A stretch of DNA of 64,000 nt from Cymbidium sinense (GCA_021442155.1 CM038232.1:65329555-65393554); one strand, 5' to 3'. Counted from the stretch's first letter, positions 48,240 to 61,020 are shown. Notes: generated from the letters alone by a model not told the origin. Numbers and translations: made by a program.

Positions 48240-49540
48240 AATCAATTCCCTACTTAAGCCCTTTTGACCTACATCCCTCAACTTGGTCAAATTTGTTTCT
48301 AAATCACTCCAAACCCAAGTGATTTTCTCATAAATCATTTATATTCACAAATATAAATGAAATATAAATCCAAGTGGCCAAAACCAAACCTAAATCAAAT
48401 CAAATTCCCAATTTTAGCTTTTTTAGTCAAATTCTTGAACTTGGCAAAATGACACTCAAATCAACTCAAAACCCATGGATTTCTTCATGATTCAATGAAC
48501 CCTTCAATCACTTACCCAAATATAAAAAAAAAAACTACAATTATCAAACCAAATCTAAGTCAAGCCCATGTTGACTCCAAACCAATTGCAAATGGATTTA
48601 TATCTTCATCCTAGGCTCATATGTGAACTCAATTAAACATGAATCAAGCCATGATCAAGCCAATTGACCCATTTAGGTCCACTTGACCCAAAGTGACATA
48701 AAGATCCTTTTTGAGCCAAGTTCTAATCCAACCCAAATTGGATTGAACTAAGCCTATCCAAACCCCATATCATAATCAACAATCATCCTAGGGTGACCAA
48801 CTACCTCAAATTGGGTCAAACCAAGTCAACTTGATCCTTTGACCAAGTCAACCCTTAGCCCAAATGAAACCCAAACTAGCCCAAACCCATCCTATACTAA
48901 ATTAATTGAAACCATTGATTCAAACCAACTCATAAACAATGATCGAACATGACCAAACCATAAATTGAGCCAAAGCAAGCCTAATTGGCCATTTGACCTA
49001 AGTTGACCCAAATTGGCCTTAAAAGCCAAAATGGGTCAAATCATAATTTGATCCAAATTGATTGCTACCAATGGCTCAAGTTCATTCCAAATTACTTATT
49101 GAACTTGACCAAAGCCATGATTGAGCCCAATTTGACCAATTGGTCAACTTGACCCAACCTAGCCCAAATTGACCTAAAATGTCAAATTGACCAAAATCCA
49201 AATTAATTTCAAATTAAACCAAACCAAAGACTACAATCATTTTAAATTAACCAATTGAACATGAACCAACACTTAACCCAACCCAATTTGGTCAAATTGG
49301 TCAAATTGGTCAACTTAGCCCATTTGACCTATTTGAATCCAAATGAGTCAAAATCAAACCTAAGCCAAATTAATCAAAACCACTTGAACCAAAACTCTTC
49401 AAAGCATCATTTGAACCTAACCCAAGTTTGGTTTGACCTTATTTGACCAAGTGGTCAACCCAACCCAACCTAACCCAAATAATCCTATTTTGACCATATG
49501 AAGCCAAATCACCTAAAAGCAACCTATGGGACCCTACAAC
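48240..49540. promoter_or_regulatory. TTGACC/GGTCAA cluster, element 5 LTR
   Basis: The inverted counterpart of 38290-39360, with phrases such as TTTGACCAATTGGTCAACTT and AATTTGGTCAAATTGGTCAA. Fourth independent copy of the same dense word cluster. Confidence 0.4.
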
Positions 49541-52058
49541 CTGGTCTAACCCAACTGAAACTAGTCCTAACTCATTCCTAAACTAGCTCAAACCTATATT
49601 GGGCCCCACACAAGCAATGAGCCATTAGACAAACCTTCTTTTCATTGGATCTTCACACCAACAAGCAAAGTTGACTTCCCCATCACCATGGTAGCCTCCA
49701 AGCCCTCACGTGAGGCTCCACCTGACCCACCTAGCCCACCTATTCCCCCTAGGTTGGCCAAGGACCAATGGGAGTTCAACTCCTCCTCATACAAGCCAAA
49801 ACCAAAAACCCATGGATTCAAGCCAAGAGACCTTTGCACACCAGCCCTTGGGCAGCCTCCCATGGCTCCCTCCAGTCAAGTCAAGCCACATGGAGTTGGA
49901 CACAACCTCTCCGGCATCCTGATGGTGGCCTGTCGGTCGAAACAAACCAGCCCATCCCATCCATCCTTCATGCACATTTTTGGGGAATACACCCCCAATT
50001 CGAGTGGGAATTGACATGAGTTGCATTGTGAGAGTTCCCTAAGTCATTTCAAAATCTAATAGAGCCTTTCCAAGCATTCCTGAAGCCTCCCTCAATCAAA
50101 TTTCTCCTCTGCATGCTAAATCAAAATGGGGTAGCCTTCTTTTGAGCAATACTCCCTCTCTACTCAATCAAACCTAAATTACTTTTACCCACACCTTCAC
50201 CATATCCAATCGAAGCTAAATGAATCATTTCCCAAGCTTCCAATCCATCGGAGATAGGAGTTTGACCAAGACCAATCACCAAATAGGAGGAGTTTGGTCA
50301 ATTGAGCAATCCACCTTAAATCAAAGCTCATGTGGCTCAGTAAGGCTTTATTTCTACCAAACGTAGCTTCCTCAATCAATGGAATCACCGATTATAAGCT
50401 CCGGTGAGGTAATTTCCTAAAACTGAGCTTGTTTGGAAATTGCTTGGACCTTTTTGAAGAGAAGTTGCATTGGAACCCATCTTAGCTGTTGGATCCATGT
50501 GGATCCTTTGCGTGAAGGTGTGGGTCAAGTTTGGTGTGGATCCCAGCTCGGGTGAGCTTGGATCAAGTGATCCATGGCAGACGAGCTCCATCATTCATCG
50601 CTCATTGGAGATAGATCACGAGCCATCCATTCTGCATGATTCAAATGAATAGCTCTAATTAGATCGCGCTTAGATCCCCTATTTTCTCCTCTTTACCGTG
50701 GGATCTGATCGTGGTCGTCTGATCTTAGATCGGACGGTCCATGGGAAAGCACGTCCACCGCCATCCGAGTCAGCATGGCGATGTGACAACTTAAATAGCC
50801 AATCCCATCACGTCACATGATAAGCGCATTGCGTCAGCTACCACGTGGCCCGATGGGATTAAGGCTTTAATTAGGCTTAATTAATCTACTTTTAAGCCTG
50901 AAACTTCTAAAAATCATAATTAATCCTAGAAAATTCCAAAAATACAAACTAAGGCTCATTTTAAAGATATTTTAGATTATAATCTAGTAAAATTATTATT
51001 AATTAATTTTGAGCAGTTATTTTGGCTTAATTAAAGTTCAATTAAAATTTTAATTTATTTAATTACTCCTTAATTAATCACCCAATTAATCTCAAATTTT
51101 CTATGAATGTTTAGGGGGATGACCTTTGACTCTCCTATTTTTCTCATATTTTATTGGTTACTTAATTAGAAAAATTAATTGATTAAGCCTTAATCAGTCT
51201 CTTAATTTAATTAGTAATAATTAGTGAATGAACAGTTAATTAATTATTTAATATTAAATACTTCTGTTGAATAGTAAGGGAGCTTAGGGAATCTGATTGG
51301 GATATTTTTTCTAATTCATTTCTTAAGTTTTCTTTAATTTTAAGAATCATATTAATTAATGATTAATGAAGAAATTAATTGCTTAATTAATTAATTAATC
51401 TTCAAGATAAAATCAGAGCTTAAGTGATCAAATTTAGGACTTAGGGATTGAGATTATGGCCTCTTTCTTCATCTCTTTTCTTAAGTTAATTTCATTTCAT
51501 TAATTGAACATGCTTAATGCTTAACCAAATGGATTAATGAGCTTAATTAACTTAATCTAAAATCCAATTCACTTATAATTACCTTTAATCAATCTTAGGT
51601 AGCTCTTTGGGTGTTCAATAACATAAAAGGAGAGCTAATGAAATTATGGTTAACTCACATGTGTGCGAAAACCATAAAAGTAATTAAGTGAGTTCCTTAG
51701 GCTTAATTAACTATTAATATGAGCCAATTGTATTAGGCCTCATTCATTTCTTAGGAGCATTGCCAATTTACTTTTCATGTAGTTACATCTCATATTGGCT
51801 CATCATTATTTAGTTAATTAGCTTAAGGAGATGTAGGTAATGTGAAAAGTGGAGGGTTGCGATAGGTAGTCGACAACTAGCGTAAAACTTGTCGAAATAA
51901 TCATGACATGAATCTTTTAAATCATTGTGATAATGCTAGGGCGCCCCCCTAGAAATGATGCTTTGTATGGCTTAAATATAGTGAAAAATGTGCAAGGGTC
52001 GCTGCATCGGTGCCTGGGTGCAGTGTTAAATAAGTAATGGTTCCCACATTATGGACAA

Positions 52059-52720
52059 ATGCGGGCAAAGAAGTTAGTCCATGAAACTAGAATTAGGTTA
52101 GGAACTTGGAATATAAATACTCTTACAAGTAAATTAATGGAATCAATAGATATTATGGTTCATGGAAAGATAAATAATTTATGTGTTCAAGAAACTAAAT
52201 GGGTTGGGGAGAAGGCCAAGGAGATTGATAGTTTAGATTTTAAACTTTAGTATTCATGTAAAAGTCGAACTAGAAATGGTGTAGGTGTGATTATAGATAA
52301 AAGTTTGAAGGATAATGTTATAAATATTAATAGATGTAGAGATAAAATTATAACTTTAAAGATTATTGTTGATACTAAAATTATCAATGTTATAAGTGTT
52401 TATGCTCCTCATGTAGGTTTGGATGTAAGCTCAAAAGAAAAATTTTGGAATGAATTAGAGGATTAATATAAAAGATACCTCTTGAAGAAAAAATATTTAT
52501 TGGAGGAGATTTAAATGGACATGTTGGTAGAGTGGTAGAAGATTTTAAAAGTATTCATGATGGTTATGAGTTTGGAGCGATTAATGAAGAAGGTAGGACT
52601 ATGTTAGATTTTTCTTTAGCTTATGATTTTGTAGTTCCTAATACTTTATTTAAGAAAAGAGATGAACATATTATTACTTATAAAAATGGAGCTAGTAAAA
52701 AATAGATTGATTATTTTCTG
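52059..52720 (+). pseudogene. RTE apurinic-type endonuclease remnant, copy 2
   Basis: The endonuclease that nicks target DNA. The open stretch 52059-52250 carries RLGTWNINTLTSKL, whose TWN is the N-terminal catalytic motif, and NLCVQETKWVG with the catalytic Glu of QET. After a stop the frame continues with VGVIIDKSLKDNV, ISVYAPHVGLD and KEKFWNELED. It then shifts frame before GGDLNGHVG-like sequence near 52500 and ITYKNGAS near 52680. The upstream ATG at 52059 is plausible, but the true start may lie further upstream. Confidence 0.88.
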
Positions 52721-53248
52721 ATAAGAAAAATAGATCATTTAGATTGTAAAGATTGTAAGGTCATTCCAATTGAAAGTTTAAGTACCCAACATCGATTGCT
52801 AGTTTTATATTTTAAGATGAAAGATTATAAGAGAAAAACTAAATCAAATTATTGTCCTTGGGTTAGATGAGGATACTTGAAGAACACAAATAAAAATATT
52901 TTTAAGAGATAGCTACAAGTGCTTAGAATTTGGGATGTTCATAAGGAAGCTAATGTTATGTGAGAAAAAATAGCAAGTGAAATTAAGCAAGTTATTAAAA
53001 ATGTGTTGCAGAATCAAAAGAAAAAGCTTATTTTAATAAAAATAGTTGGTGGTGGAGTTAGAGTGTGCAAGAAAAGATAAAAAATAAGAAGCAATGTTAT
53101 AAAACTTGGTTTAGATGTAAAAACTCAAAAAATTGGGAAAGATATAAAGTGGCCTATAGAGATTCTAAGAAAGCAATATATGATACATAAAAATTTAGCT
53201 ATTAGTGATTTATACAATAGATTAGATACCAAAGAAGTTAAAAGATAA

Positions 53249-53997
53249 ATGTATAAGTTAGCCAACCAAAGGGATAAGAGAAGTAAGGACCTAGTTCAAG
53301 TGAGGTGTAATAAGGATGAAAATAATAAAGTACTTTTCTTAGAAAAGGATATTGAAAATAGGTGGATGAGATCTTTTGATAAAATTTTTAATGAAGGATC
53401 TGAAAGTACAATTGATTTTAGCAACCTTAATAGCCTAAACAAAAATGGAGAATTTTGTTTTTATCATCGTATTAGTAAATATGAAGTTAGAGGAGCTTTA
53501 AAGAAAATGAAATGTGGAAAAATAGTAGGACCTGATGATATTCCAATAGAAGTGCGGAAATGTTTAGGAGATCAAGGAATTTCTTGGCTTACAAATCTTT
53601 ATAATGTTAGTTTAAAGACTAAAAAGTTGTCAGATGAGTGGAGGAAGAGTTTGTTGGTTCCTATATTTAAGAATAAAGGTGATGCACAAGAGTGTGCGAA
53701 TTATAGAGGAATTAAGCTAATGTGTCATACAGTAAAATTATGGGAGAGAGTAATTGAGCATATGATGATACAAAATTTCCCTGTAGTTTGGTTTCATGCC
53801 ATGTATATCTACTATGGATGTTATACATTTGTTAAGAGGTTTGATGGAGAAGTATAGAGAAAGTAAGGAGGATATACATATGATATTTATTGATTTAGAG
53901 AAAGCTTATGATAAAGTTTCAAGTAATGTTCTTTGGAGAGTTCTAGAATAGAAAGGAGTTAATATGGTTATATTCAAGTCATTAAGGATATGTATTC
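53249..53997 (+). pseudogene. RTE reverse transcriptase N-terminal part, copy 2
   Basis: The longest open stretch in the window (202 codons to 53857). It contains KDLVQVRCNKDENNKVL, RWMRSFDKIFNEG, KMKCGKIVGPDDIPIEV and [34 protein letters not shown], the fingers and start of the palm of an RTE RT. A frameshift in the next motif replaces the usual [10 protein letters not shown] in this frame. The palm motif DLEKAYDKV is readable in another frame at about 53889-53920 ([11 protein letters not shown], Asp kept). FADD is lost with the 3' deletion. Confidence 0.88.
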
Positions 53998-55990
53998 ATA
54001 CTTTGTTTAATTGGTTGATTTGATTACTCATGTGATTTAAGGTTCTTTTCTTATACTTTTGCATAAGAATTTAGATAGAGCTTTAAATTAATATTACAAA
54101 ATCATCCAACCAAATGAAATATTAATTCAAAATATATTTACTCACATTCATCATTTAAGTTTGTTAAGATATAAATTGCATGTATAGCTATGCTTAGGAT
54201 TTAATCATATGCATAATATACATGATGGAAAGAAATGAACCAACATGTGTTATATGATAGTAATTCATTCCAACTAATCTTAAGATGCCTTTCTTATTGA
54301 ATGAGTTTATTTAAAATGAACCTAAACTTAGGACTAATTAAAACATGTAATAAGCCATTCAATAAAAAGAATTGATTAATTAATTTGCTTTAGATTTGAC
54401 TTAAGGTAAGGATAAAAAGAGAGTGATCCTCTCTTTCTTTCTCTTTATAACACTTACTTGTAAAGTGTAGGTCAAATGAAACAAAAGAAACCATTAAGTA
54501 AAATTTGTAAATCAATTAAACCACTTAGAGTAAAACCACCCTTTATAATTAAATTTCTTTCATAGTTAAAAAATCTTAACTCTAAAGCCTAGCTAGGACA
54601 TACCATACAAGCCTTAACACGCACATTTGATTAAGTCACCACTTCTAGCTTTATATGAGAGCAGTGCATGGTTTAATTTATGTTTTGTTTTGTGATGTAC
54701 TATTGTAGACTGGATGTTAGGGTGTATGTTTCATAGACTCAGTGTTTGGCCATAATTAGCTTAATCATTTTTTTTGTAGGAGATTACTCTTAAGGAGCTC
54801 TTAAAATAAATATAAATACTCTCTTTTACAGGTTGCTTAACCCCTAAGTATAATTTACATTAGGAAAGGTTGACTTGGTTACCCATGTGCGGGGTGCTAA
54901 GTTCAAATTATTCATATAACTGCTTGGGTTGTATGGTTTGTTTAGCTAATACTTATTTTACAGGTGTAGTTAAAATTACTTTTCCATTATTTTAATGTAA
55001 TTATACATAAGGAATTCAGTTAAGTGCTATGGGGTTTAAGGATCAACATTGGATGAAGGTTTGATCCTGGGATGCCATGTGATGCTTAGAAGCCCACTAA
55101 GTCAAATGGAGCAAATCAAATGAAGAGATGGAGGGAGCATGAAAACTTGAAGATTCCCTATAATACTTACCATTTTGAAATTTATAATTATTCTTTCATA
55201 TACCAGGTTGCATAAGGGTAGAGCTCGGCTACCCATTTCTTTCATGGGTTGTACGGCGGTACCCGACCGCACTAGCCTATTATTCTTTTACATTGAGGTT
55301 ATAAATTGTTTGATGATTTATTTACATTGTGTAACAAAAATGGCATGTATTTTTCTAGTTTCTTAATGTATGATGATTTAATGTGTGGTCTGGATCTGTT
55401 TAGGCTCTTAGGAAAAAATAAATTTTCTACCCCAACTACAACTCATAATTAAACTTTTAAAATAACCCATAACCTCACATAATTCTATGCATTAAAGCAA
55501 GATAATAAAATATTTAGCAACCCCTTAGTTAGATGTTGTATGCTTAATATCATGCATGCCATTTTGTTTCTCTCTTGCTAAGAGACGGTTTCCATCTTTT
55601 CCTGATAGAAAAAAGGCTTGACCTTTGAGAGGCTATGATGGAAAACACCTCTTTCTCTTTTGATTTAGCCCATAGTCAACTTCACCATGCATTTAGGCAT
55701 ATAAAATCCTATAGCCTGTGTCAAAATAAAGTGTCAAAATTAAATAAAAATTTGATAAGATTTGCATTATACTAACTCATTTTTCATACCACTCATGCTC
55801 TAGTCTCTTAGGGAGTGGGTTTAAGGACTTTAGTTTTCTTTCTAAATAATAACATCCTAGCCATCTTGCAAATCATAAGACTTGACCACATAATTTTGAA
55901 ATGTATGAGGAGTTAGCTGGCTACCACTCCAGACAGTTATAAGTCCAACAGTCAGGTGGTTTACTCTCTCTAGTGAAGGTAAAAAATATA

Positions 55991-57061
55991 CCCACTTTCT
56001 CCTTAGATTTAAGTCATGCTTTGGCTCTTGTTGAAGATCCCTAGAATTAGGATCTAAGGTTATTATTTTCTTTTGGTGCTACAAGTACAAATACTCACCT
56101 CTTTGGCATTTTTATATCTTGTATTATGGAATTATAAGTCCTAGATTTCTAATAAAATTTCAACTCAAAAAAAAAAATTCTTCTCAAATTCAAATATATA
56201 AAGCCCAACTATAGGATAGTTTGGGATGCTCACTAAGCTTTCTTGTATCATGATCATCCCTGACTCATCTCCATTTGGCTTCGATAAAAAGTATTTCCTT
56301 CAATATATCCCATTTGATCTTCCAAATATAGCCAATTTATTGATAGTCCTATCTTTGAATTCTTTGGAGATAATAATTGCCTATTTTAATCGAGAGTATT
56401 CCTAAGGAACTTACCTTCCTTAGCATGTAATTAACTATATGGGCTTGCCCCTATAGGGAACTTTAGAACCCAATTTTAATAAACCCTACTTTATTCATCC
56501 ATGTAAAGCAAGAGAAAAATCTCTGCCCACTTTCGCCTTAAATTTAAGTCATGCTTTGGCTCTTACTGAAGCTCCCTAGATTTAGGATCTGAGGTTGTTG
56601 TTTTCCTTTGGTGCTACAAGCACAAATACTCACTTCGTATGCATTTTTATAATCTTGTATTGTGGAATTATAAGTGCTAGATTTCTAATAAAATTTCAAC
56701 TCAAATATATAATTCTCCTTAAATTCAAATATATAAAGCCCAACCATAGGATAGTTTGGGATGCTTACTAAGCTTCCTTGTATCATGATCATCCCCTACA
56801 CATCTCCTTTTGGCTTTGATAATAAGTCTTTCCTTTCAACCTATCCCATTTGATCCTCTAAATATAGCCAATTTATTGATAGTCCTATCTTTGAATTCTT
56901 TGGAGATAATAATATCCTACTTTAATCAAGAGTATTCCTAAGAAACTTACCTTTCTTAGGATGTAATTAACTATGGGGGCTTGCCACTATAGAGAACTTT
57001 AGAACCTGATTTAAATAAGCCCTACTTTATTCATCCATGTAAAGTAGGAGAAAAATCTCTG
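55991..57061 (+). repeat. 535-bp tandem duplication in element 5 LTR
   Basis: The unit starts CCCACTTTC(T/G)CCTTA at 55991 and again at 56526. Both copies run through GTCATGCTTTGGCTCTT, TTTCTAATAAAATTTCAACTC, ATAGGATAGTTTGGGATGCT and AGAGAAAAATCTCTG. The element 3 LTR has one unit. Confidence 0.9.
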
Positions 57062-57275
57062 GTACATTCGAAGACCCATCATGCCTTAGGAGTCCATATT
57101 AAGTGATTAGGTCCATTGTAGGGTAGTAATTTCTATCTTTTGAGATAGTGTACAATTCCTTGATGTCAAACTCAATCACCATAATAAGTACATCCTCAGA
57201 TCTGCGTGGTGTTCCCCCACCACACACACACACACACCACACATAAAACAAAAAAATAAATACCATAGATTTTTC

Positions 57276-57293
57276 TGGCGACTCCGCTGGAGA
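57276..57293 (+). other. Primer binding site, element 5 (tRNA-Arg type)
   Basis: TGGCGACTCCGCTGGAGA lies eight bases after the LTR end. The first 15 bases match the complement of the recalled plant tRNA-Arg 3' end; position 16 differs. It is followed by TGGTTCCTCTCTCCAT, also conserved at the element 3 PBS, so the two are homologous. Confidence 0.85.
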
Positions 57294-59400
57294 TGGTTCC
57301 TCTCTCCATCTCTAGTAGATAATAGTTGTCTCCATGCATCAATAGTGTACTTATGTTTTATATGAGTCCAAGACTATCTTTCCTTCCATTGGCACTTAGC
57401 TTATTTCATTTTTAAGCAAAGCTAGCCACATCTTCTAGGTTGTAGGACCTTACTCCTTATAGGTCCTAGAACCCCTATTAGGTTTCCCAATAGGTGAAAA
57501 ATAAAATTAACCAATGAAAGGAAATGACAAAAATTTAGAACCTCCTTACCACTAGCTTGGTGAGGTGAGGTTCATCTTAATATTTAAGAAAATAAACTCT
57601 TTTGAAAAGTTCCACTTTCCAGAAGCACCTTTCTCAAAACTCGCATAACTAAGCCTCACCTAATAATCCCCATGATTGTTACATGGAGGTTCTTTTCAAA
57701 ATCAAGATCAAAATCATCTTTTTAAAAGCACATTCTTGAAAATGACCATATTCATTCAACATACTCAAAATTTGTGAATGAGGAGTCTATTTTAAAATAA
57801 AATCACAGCATAAAATTAAAACTTCACTTAACATATTTCACATATGTTAGCATTGGAGTTTCTGTCTTTTCAAAAGCACATTCTTGGAAATGATCATATT
57901 CATTCAACATACTCAAAATTGTTGAATGAGGAGTCTGTTTTCAAATAAAATCATAAAATAAAATTAAAACTTCACTTAACATATTTCACATATGTTAGAA
58001 TTTAAGTTTCCCTCTTTTCAAAAGCAAAGAATCACACATGAAAGCAAGACATATCATTACCTAAAATTGTTAAATAGATTTCCCATCTTTCAAAAATGAC
58101 ATACATTTGGCTTTCACTTAACATATCAAATTTGTTAAGTGGGAGTCTCATTTTCAAGACATGAATTTGACCTCCACTTAACATACCAAATTTGTTAAGT
58201 GAGGGTCTCATTTTCAAAGTATACATTTGGCTTCCACTTAACATATCCAATTTGTTAAGTGAGAGTCTCATTTTTCAAGACATTAATTTGACCTCCACAT
58301 AACATAACAAATTTGTTAAGTGAGGGTCTCATTTTCAAAACATATACATTTGGCTTTCACTTAACATATGCAATTTGTTAAGTGAGAGTCTCATTTTTAA
58401 GAAATGAATTTGACCTCCACTTAATATACCAAATTTGTTAAGTGAGGGTCTCATTTTTAAAACATACATTTGGCTTTCACTTAACATATCCAATTTGTTA
58501 AGTGAGTCTCATTTTCAAGACATGAATTTGACCTCCACTTAACATACCAAATTTGTTAAGTGAGGGTCTCAATTTCAAAACATACATTTGGCTTTCACTT
58601 AACATATCTAATTTGTTAAATAAGAGTCTCATTTTCAAGACATGAATTTGACCTCCACTTAATATACCAAATTTGTTAAGTAAGGGTCTTATCTTCAAAA
58701 CATACATTTGGATTTCACTTAACCTATCCAATTTGTTAAGTGAGAGTCCAATTTTCAAAACATGAATTTGACCTCCACTTAACATACCAGATTTGTTAAG
58801 TGAGGGTCTCATTTTCAAATCATGCATTTGGCTTTCACTTAGCATACCAAATTTGTTAAGTGAGAGTCTCATTTTCAAAACATGAATTTGACTTCCACTT
58901 AACATACCAAATTTGCTAAGTGAGGGTCTTATTTTCAAGACATGTATTTGGCTTTCACTTAACATACCAAATTTGTTATGTGAGAGTCTCATTATCAAAA
59001 TACAAATCAAATCACTTTTGGTCCTTACTTAACATATCAAATCAATCATATTTGGTTCTTACTTAACATACAAAATTTATTAAGTGGAGAACCTCATTTT
59101 CAAATCAAACAAACACATAATCAATCACCACAAGCAAAGATTTTTTATAAAATTTTTAAAACGTACAATCACAACCTTTCTTTAGCATACCTAAATTTGT
59201 TAAGTCTTTCAAAATCAAAAAATTTAATAACACAAACATTTTCAAGTATCTAAACCCTGCCCAACCTATCTAAATTGGTTGAGTATGAGTTTTGAATCAA
59301 AATCAAATGGACAAGACTCTCCTCACATATCAAAATCTCTTCACTGAACCCTACTTAACATAGTTAAATTATTGAGTGTGGGTTCAGAACTCCAAATCTC
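57294..59400 (+). repeat. Leader of element 5 with hairpin-bearing repeats
   Basis: Non-coding stretch between PBS and Gag. From about 57735 nearly every 60-100 bp holds an inverted repeat, for example CATTCAACA/TGTTGAATG near 57901. A regular array occupies 58085-58990. Degenerate units continue to 59400 (CCCTACTTAACATAGTTAAATTATTGAGTGTGGG near 59347). It corresponds to 30824-32378 in element 3. Confidence 0.8.
58085..58990 (+). repeat. 60-bp tandem hairpin array (about 15 units)
   Basis: Each unit holds CACTTAACATA-CCAAATT-TGTTAAGTG, an inverted repeat with a 9-bp stem (CACTTAACA/TGTTAAGTG) and 8-10 nt loop, then GAG(A/G)GTCTCATTTTCAA. Two unit types alternate, one with GAATTTGACCTC and one with CATTTGGCTTTC before the stem, giving a 120-bp higher-order period. 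The unit length is a multiple of three, which produces long minus-strand open frames (58498-59010) with a 20-residue repeat; I read these as a by-product. Confidence 0.92.
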
Positions 59401-61020
59401 TATTACTCGCTTGGGACAAGTATTAGCAGCCACCCACATTATTTTTTTTGGCTGAGGAATTGAGGGAGCATGCATTACCTGTGAGGGGGCAACCCTCACC
59501 TCTATCAGTTAAGATGAGGTGGTTAGGAAAAAGCCAGTCATCCACATTGACCTATCTTTTGATGCTGAGTATCCTTCTTTAAAGAGGAAGGAAGTCAAGG
59601 TTCCACTAGTTAGTTCAATTTTGATGTAGTCAGTTGCTCCTACAGCCGCTTAGGTGCATACTAGCACCTCCTCATTGGTCCCCTCTAAGGGGAAGGCTAT
59701 CTTGACTTCAAAGATAGTCTCCCCTACCTTCGAGGTAGAATCTAGTTCTCGTACTGTCCAACTCAACAACACACAACGCCGTAACAGGAGCCGTAAGATC
59801 AAGCAGAATCATGAGCGTGCAACCCAAGAGATAGACGTAGCATCCCATGTTGCTGAGGAGGGATATCCCCATGAAACCTCTCAACTTGTTAGTGCCAGTA
59901 GGTTTCACCCCCTCTCAACATCAGATGAAGACGAAGACTACTGGAGGATACTTGTATCGCCTCCACTGCCTACATACTATGAGGTTTTGGCTAAGGACAG
60001 GAGGAAGTCCTATGCTGGTCTACGGACGGTACTACGCCAGGTTGGCAGAGCCCATGAATGCTCAGAGTCTGGCATGCTATTTGATTTGAGGAGGATCATC
60101 CCCAGGAGTGTTACTAGGCAGATCTGTAGGGATAAAGCATTAGAGGCCATAGTATCAATTCAGTCAGGCAGTAGAAAGCAATGGAGGTTGGCCAGGTAGT
60201 CGATGGCCTTCTCTCTAGTTACTTTCCCCATTTGTCAGGCCACTAGGGCCGATAGGATCGATAATATAATATTGATGGGTACCACCAGTCGCTGGGGGAA
60301 ATCCCCAGCGAGGGTAGAGTCGATGTCATCTCCACCACACTGATCCACTCCTCGCCCGCCATCGCCAGTTTAGGTCCCGCCATCCACCGTTCCCATAAAG
60401 GTCATGAAGTCAACTTCTAGGGAGAAGAAAGCTCATTTGGTGATCCGGCTATGGCCAAAAGATTCCACTCCATCTACTCCACCGACTAAGGTGAGGGCAA
60501 GTTCCCCTACTCGACCTCCTACTTCAATCTTGATGAAGGAGTGGCTACCTCGCAACATCGTGGTCGCACCACCATCATCACCATCAGATCCAGTGATAGC
60601 GACAGTAGAAGAGGGGGAGGGAGATAGTTTCACAGTTCCCATTGTAGTGGATATCCCTAGAGATAGCACTCCACTAATAGTGGGCTATCATGAGCATGTA
60701 TCTTTTAGTGAGCATAGTCTTCCCAGAGATAGCACTCTAGTGGTAGGCAGTGTTAGATGTATTTCTGTCAATGAGCACAACCCTACTAGTAGTCATCAGT
60801 GAGTCTTTGTTCCAATGAAGCCTGGCAAGGTAGGAGATCGTTCGTTGGATGAGATTGTAGCAGCCTACTTTGCTGAGAAGAGGGAACTCTTAGGCAGTGA
60901 TCGCATAGATTCAGAGGATGAGAGGGTAGAATTTGATCCTAATGAGGATGATCTTCTTGAGGATTTGATCGAAGTCCACATGGTAGATACTAGGATCTCC
61001 ATCTATAGAAACTAGCAGAG
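59401..61020 (+). pseudogene. Gag N-terminal region, element 5
   Basis: A shared coding region without a recognised domain, corresponding to 30823-29396 in element 3. Open stretches: 59654-60199 (Ser/Thr-rich then basic RRNRSRKIKQ, and DEDEDYWRIL), 60404-60802 (KKAHLVIRLWPKDST, then Pro/Ser-rich), and 60815-61015, acidic (SDRIDSEDERVEFDPNEDD) ending in a stop. The true start is unclear: the earlier part (59420-59650) aligns to element 3 but is frame-broken, so the ATG at 59654 is internal. Confidence 0.65.

Larger units (their letters stand above)
51843..53997 (+). mobile_element. RTE-type LINE copy 2 inside element 5 LTR, 3'-deleted
   Basis: Inserted in the TTAATTAA-rich part of the LTR. 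It retains the RTE 5' region (from about 51848: GGAGGGTTGCGATAGGTAG..., with CGGTGCCTGGGTGCAG near 52010) but stops at about 53997, where copy 1 continues into the rest of RT. The LINE 3' end and tail and roughly 1 kb of adjacent LTR are missing together, so a deletion after insertion is the simplest reading. LINEs normally lose their 5' end, not the 3' end. Confidence 0.85.
47772..57267 (+). mobile_element. 5' LTR of element 5, 9.5 kb with internal insertion
   Basis: Plus-strand LTR beginning TGTTGACCTCACTTTTGG (47772) and ending ACCATA at about 57267, eight bases before the PBS. It is the mirror-image order of the element 3 LTR: AT-hairpin units (48100-48400), TTGACC-rich segment (48240-49540), GC-richer patch (49640-50860, with a CACGTG G-box at 50842), TTAATTAA region (50860-51840), then 54000-57267. 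RTE copy 2 adds about 2.15 kb and a tandem duplication adds about 535 bp. About 0.9-1 kb is missing at the right edge of the RTE. Corrected for these, its length agrees with the 7.6-kb element 3 LTR. (CA)n lies at about 57218-57240. Confidence 0.8.

Noticed and set aside
49642..50026. Pro-rich overlapping frames in the GC-richer part of the element 5 LTR
   Set aside because: They lie inside an LTR, are not conserved as frames in the other three LTR copies, and overlap in four frames.
58032..58271. Shorter repeat-coded minus-strand open frame
   Set aside because: Same array artefact as 58498-59010.
58085..58990. CRISPR-like array (regular repeats of about 28 bp with spacers)
   Set aside because: The intervening segments are themselves repeated in two alternating types, so there are no unique spacers, and the context is a plant retrotransposon leader.
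58498..59010. A 170-codon minus-strand open frame with a 20-residue repeat (LNKFGMLSGGQIHVLKM type)
   Set aside because: It is a by-product of the 60-bp tandem array, whose unit length is a multiple of three. It sits antisense in a leader and has no family match I know.
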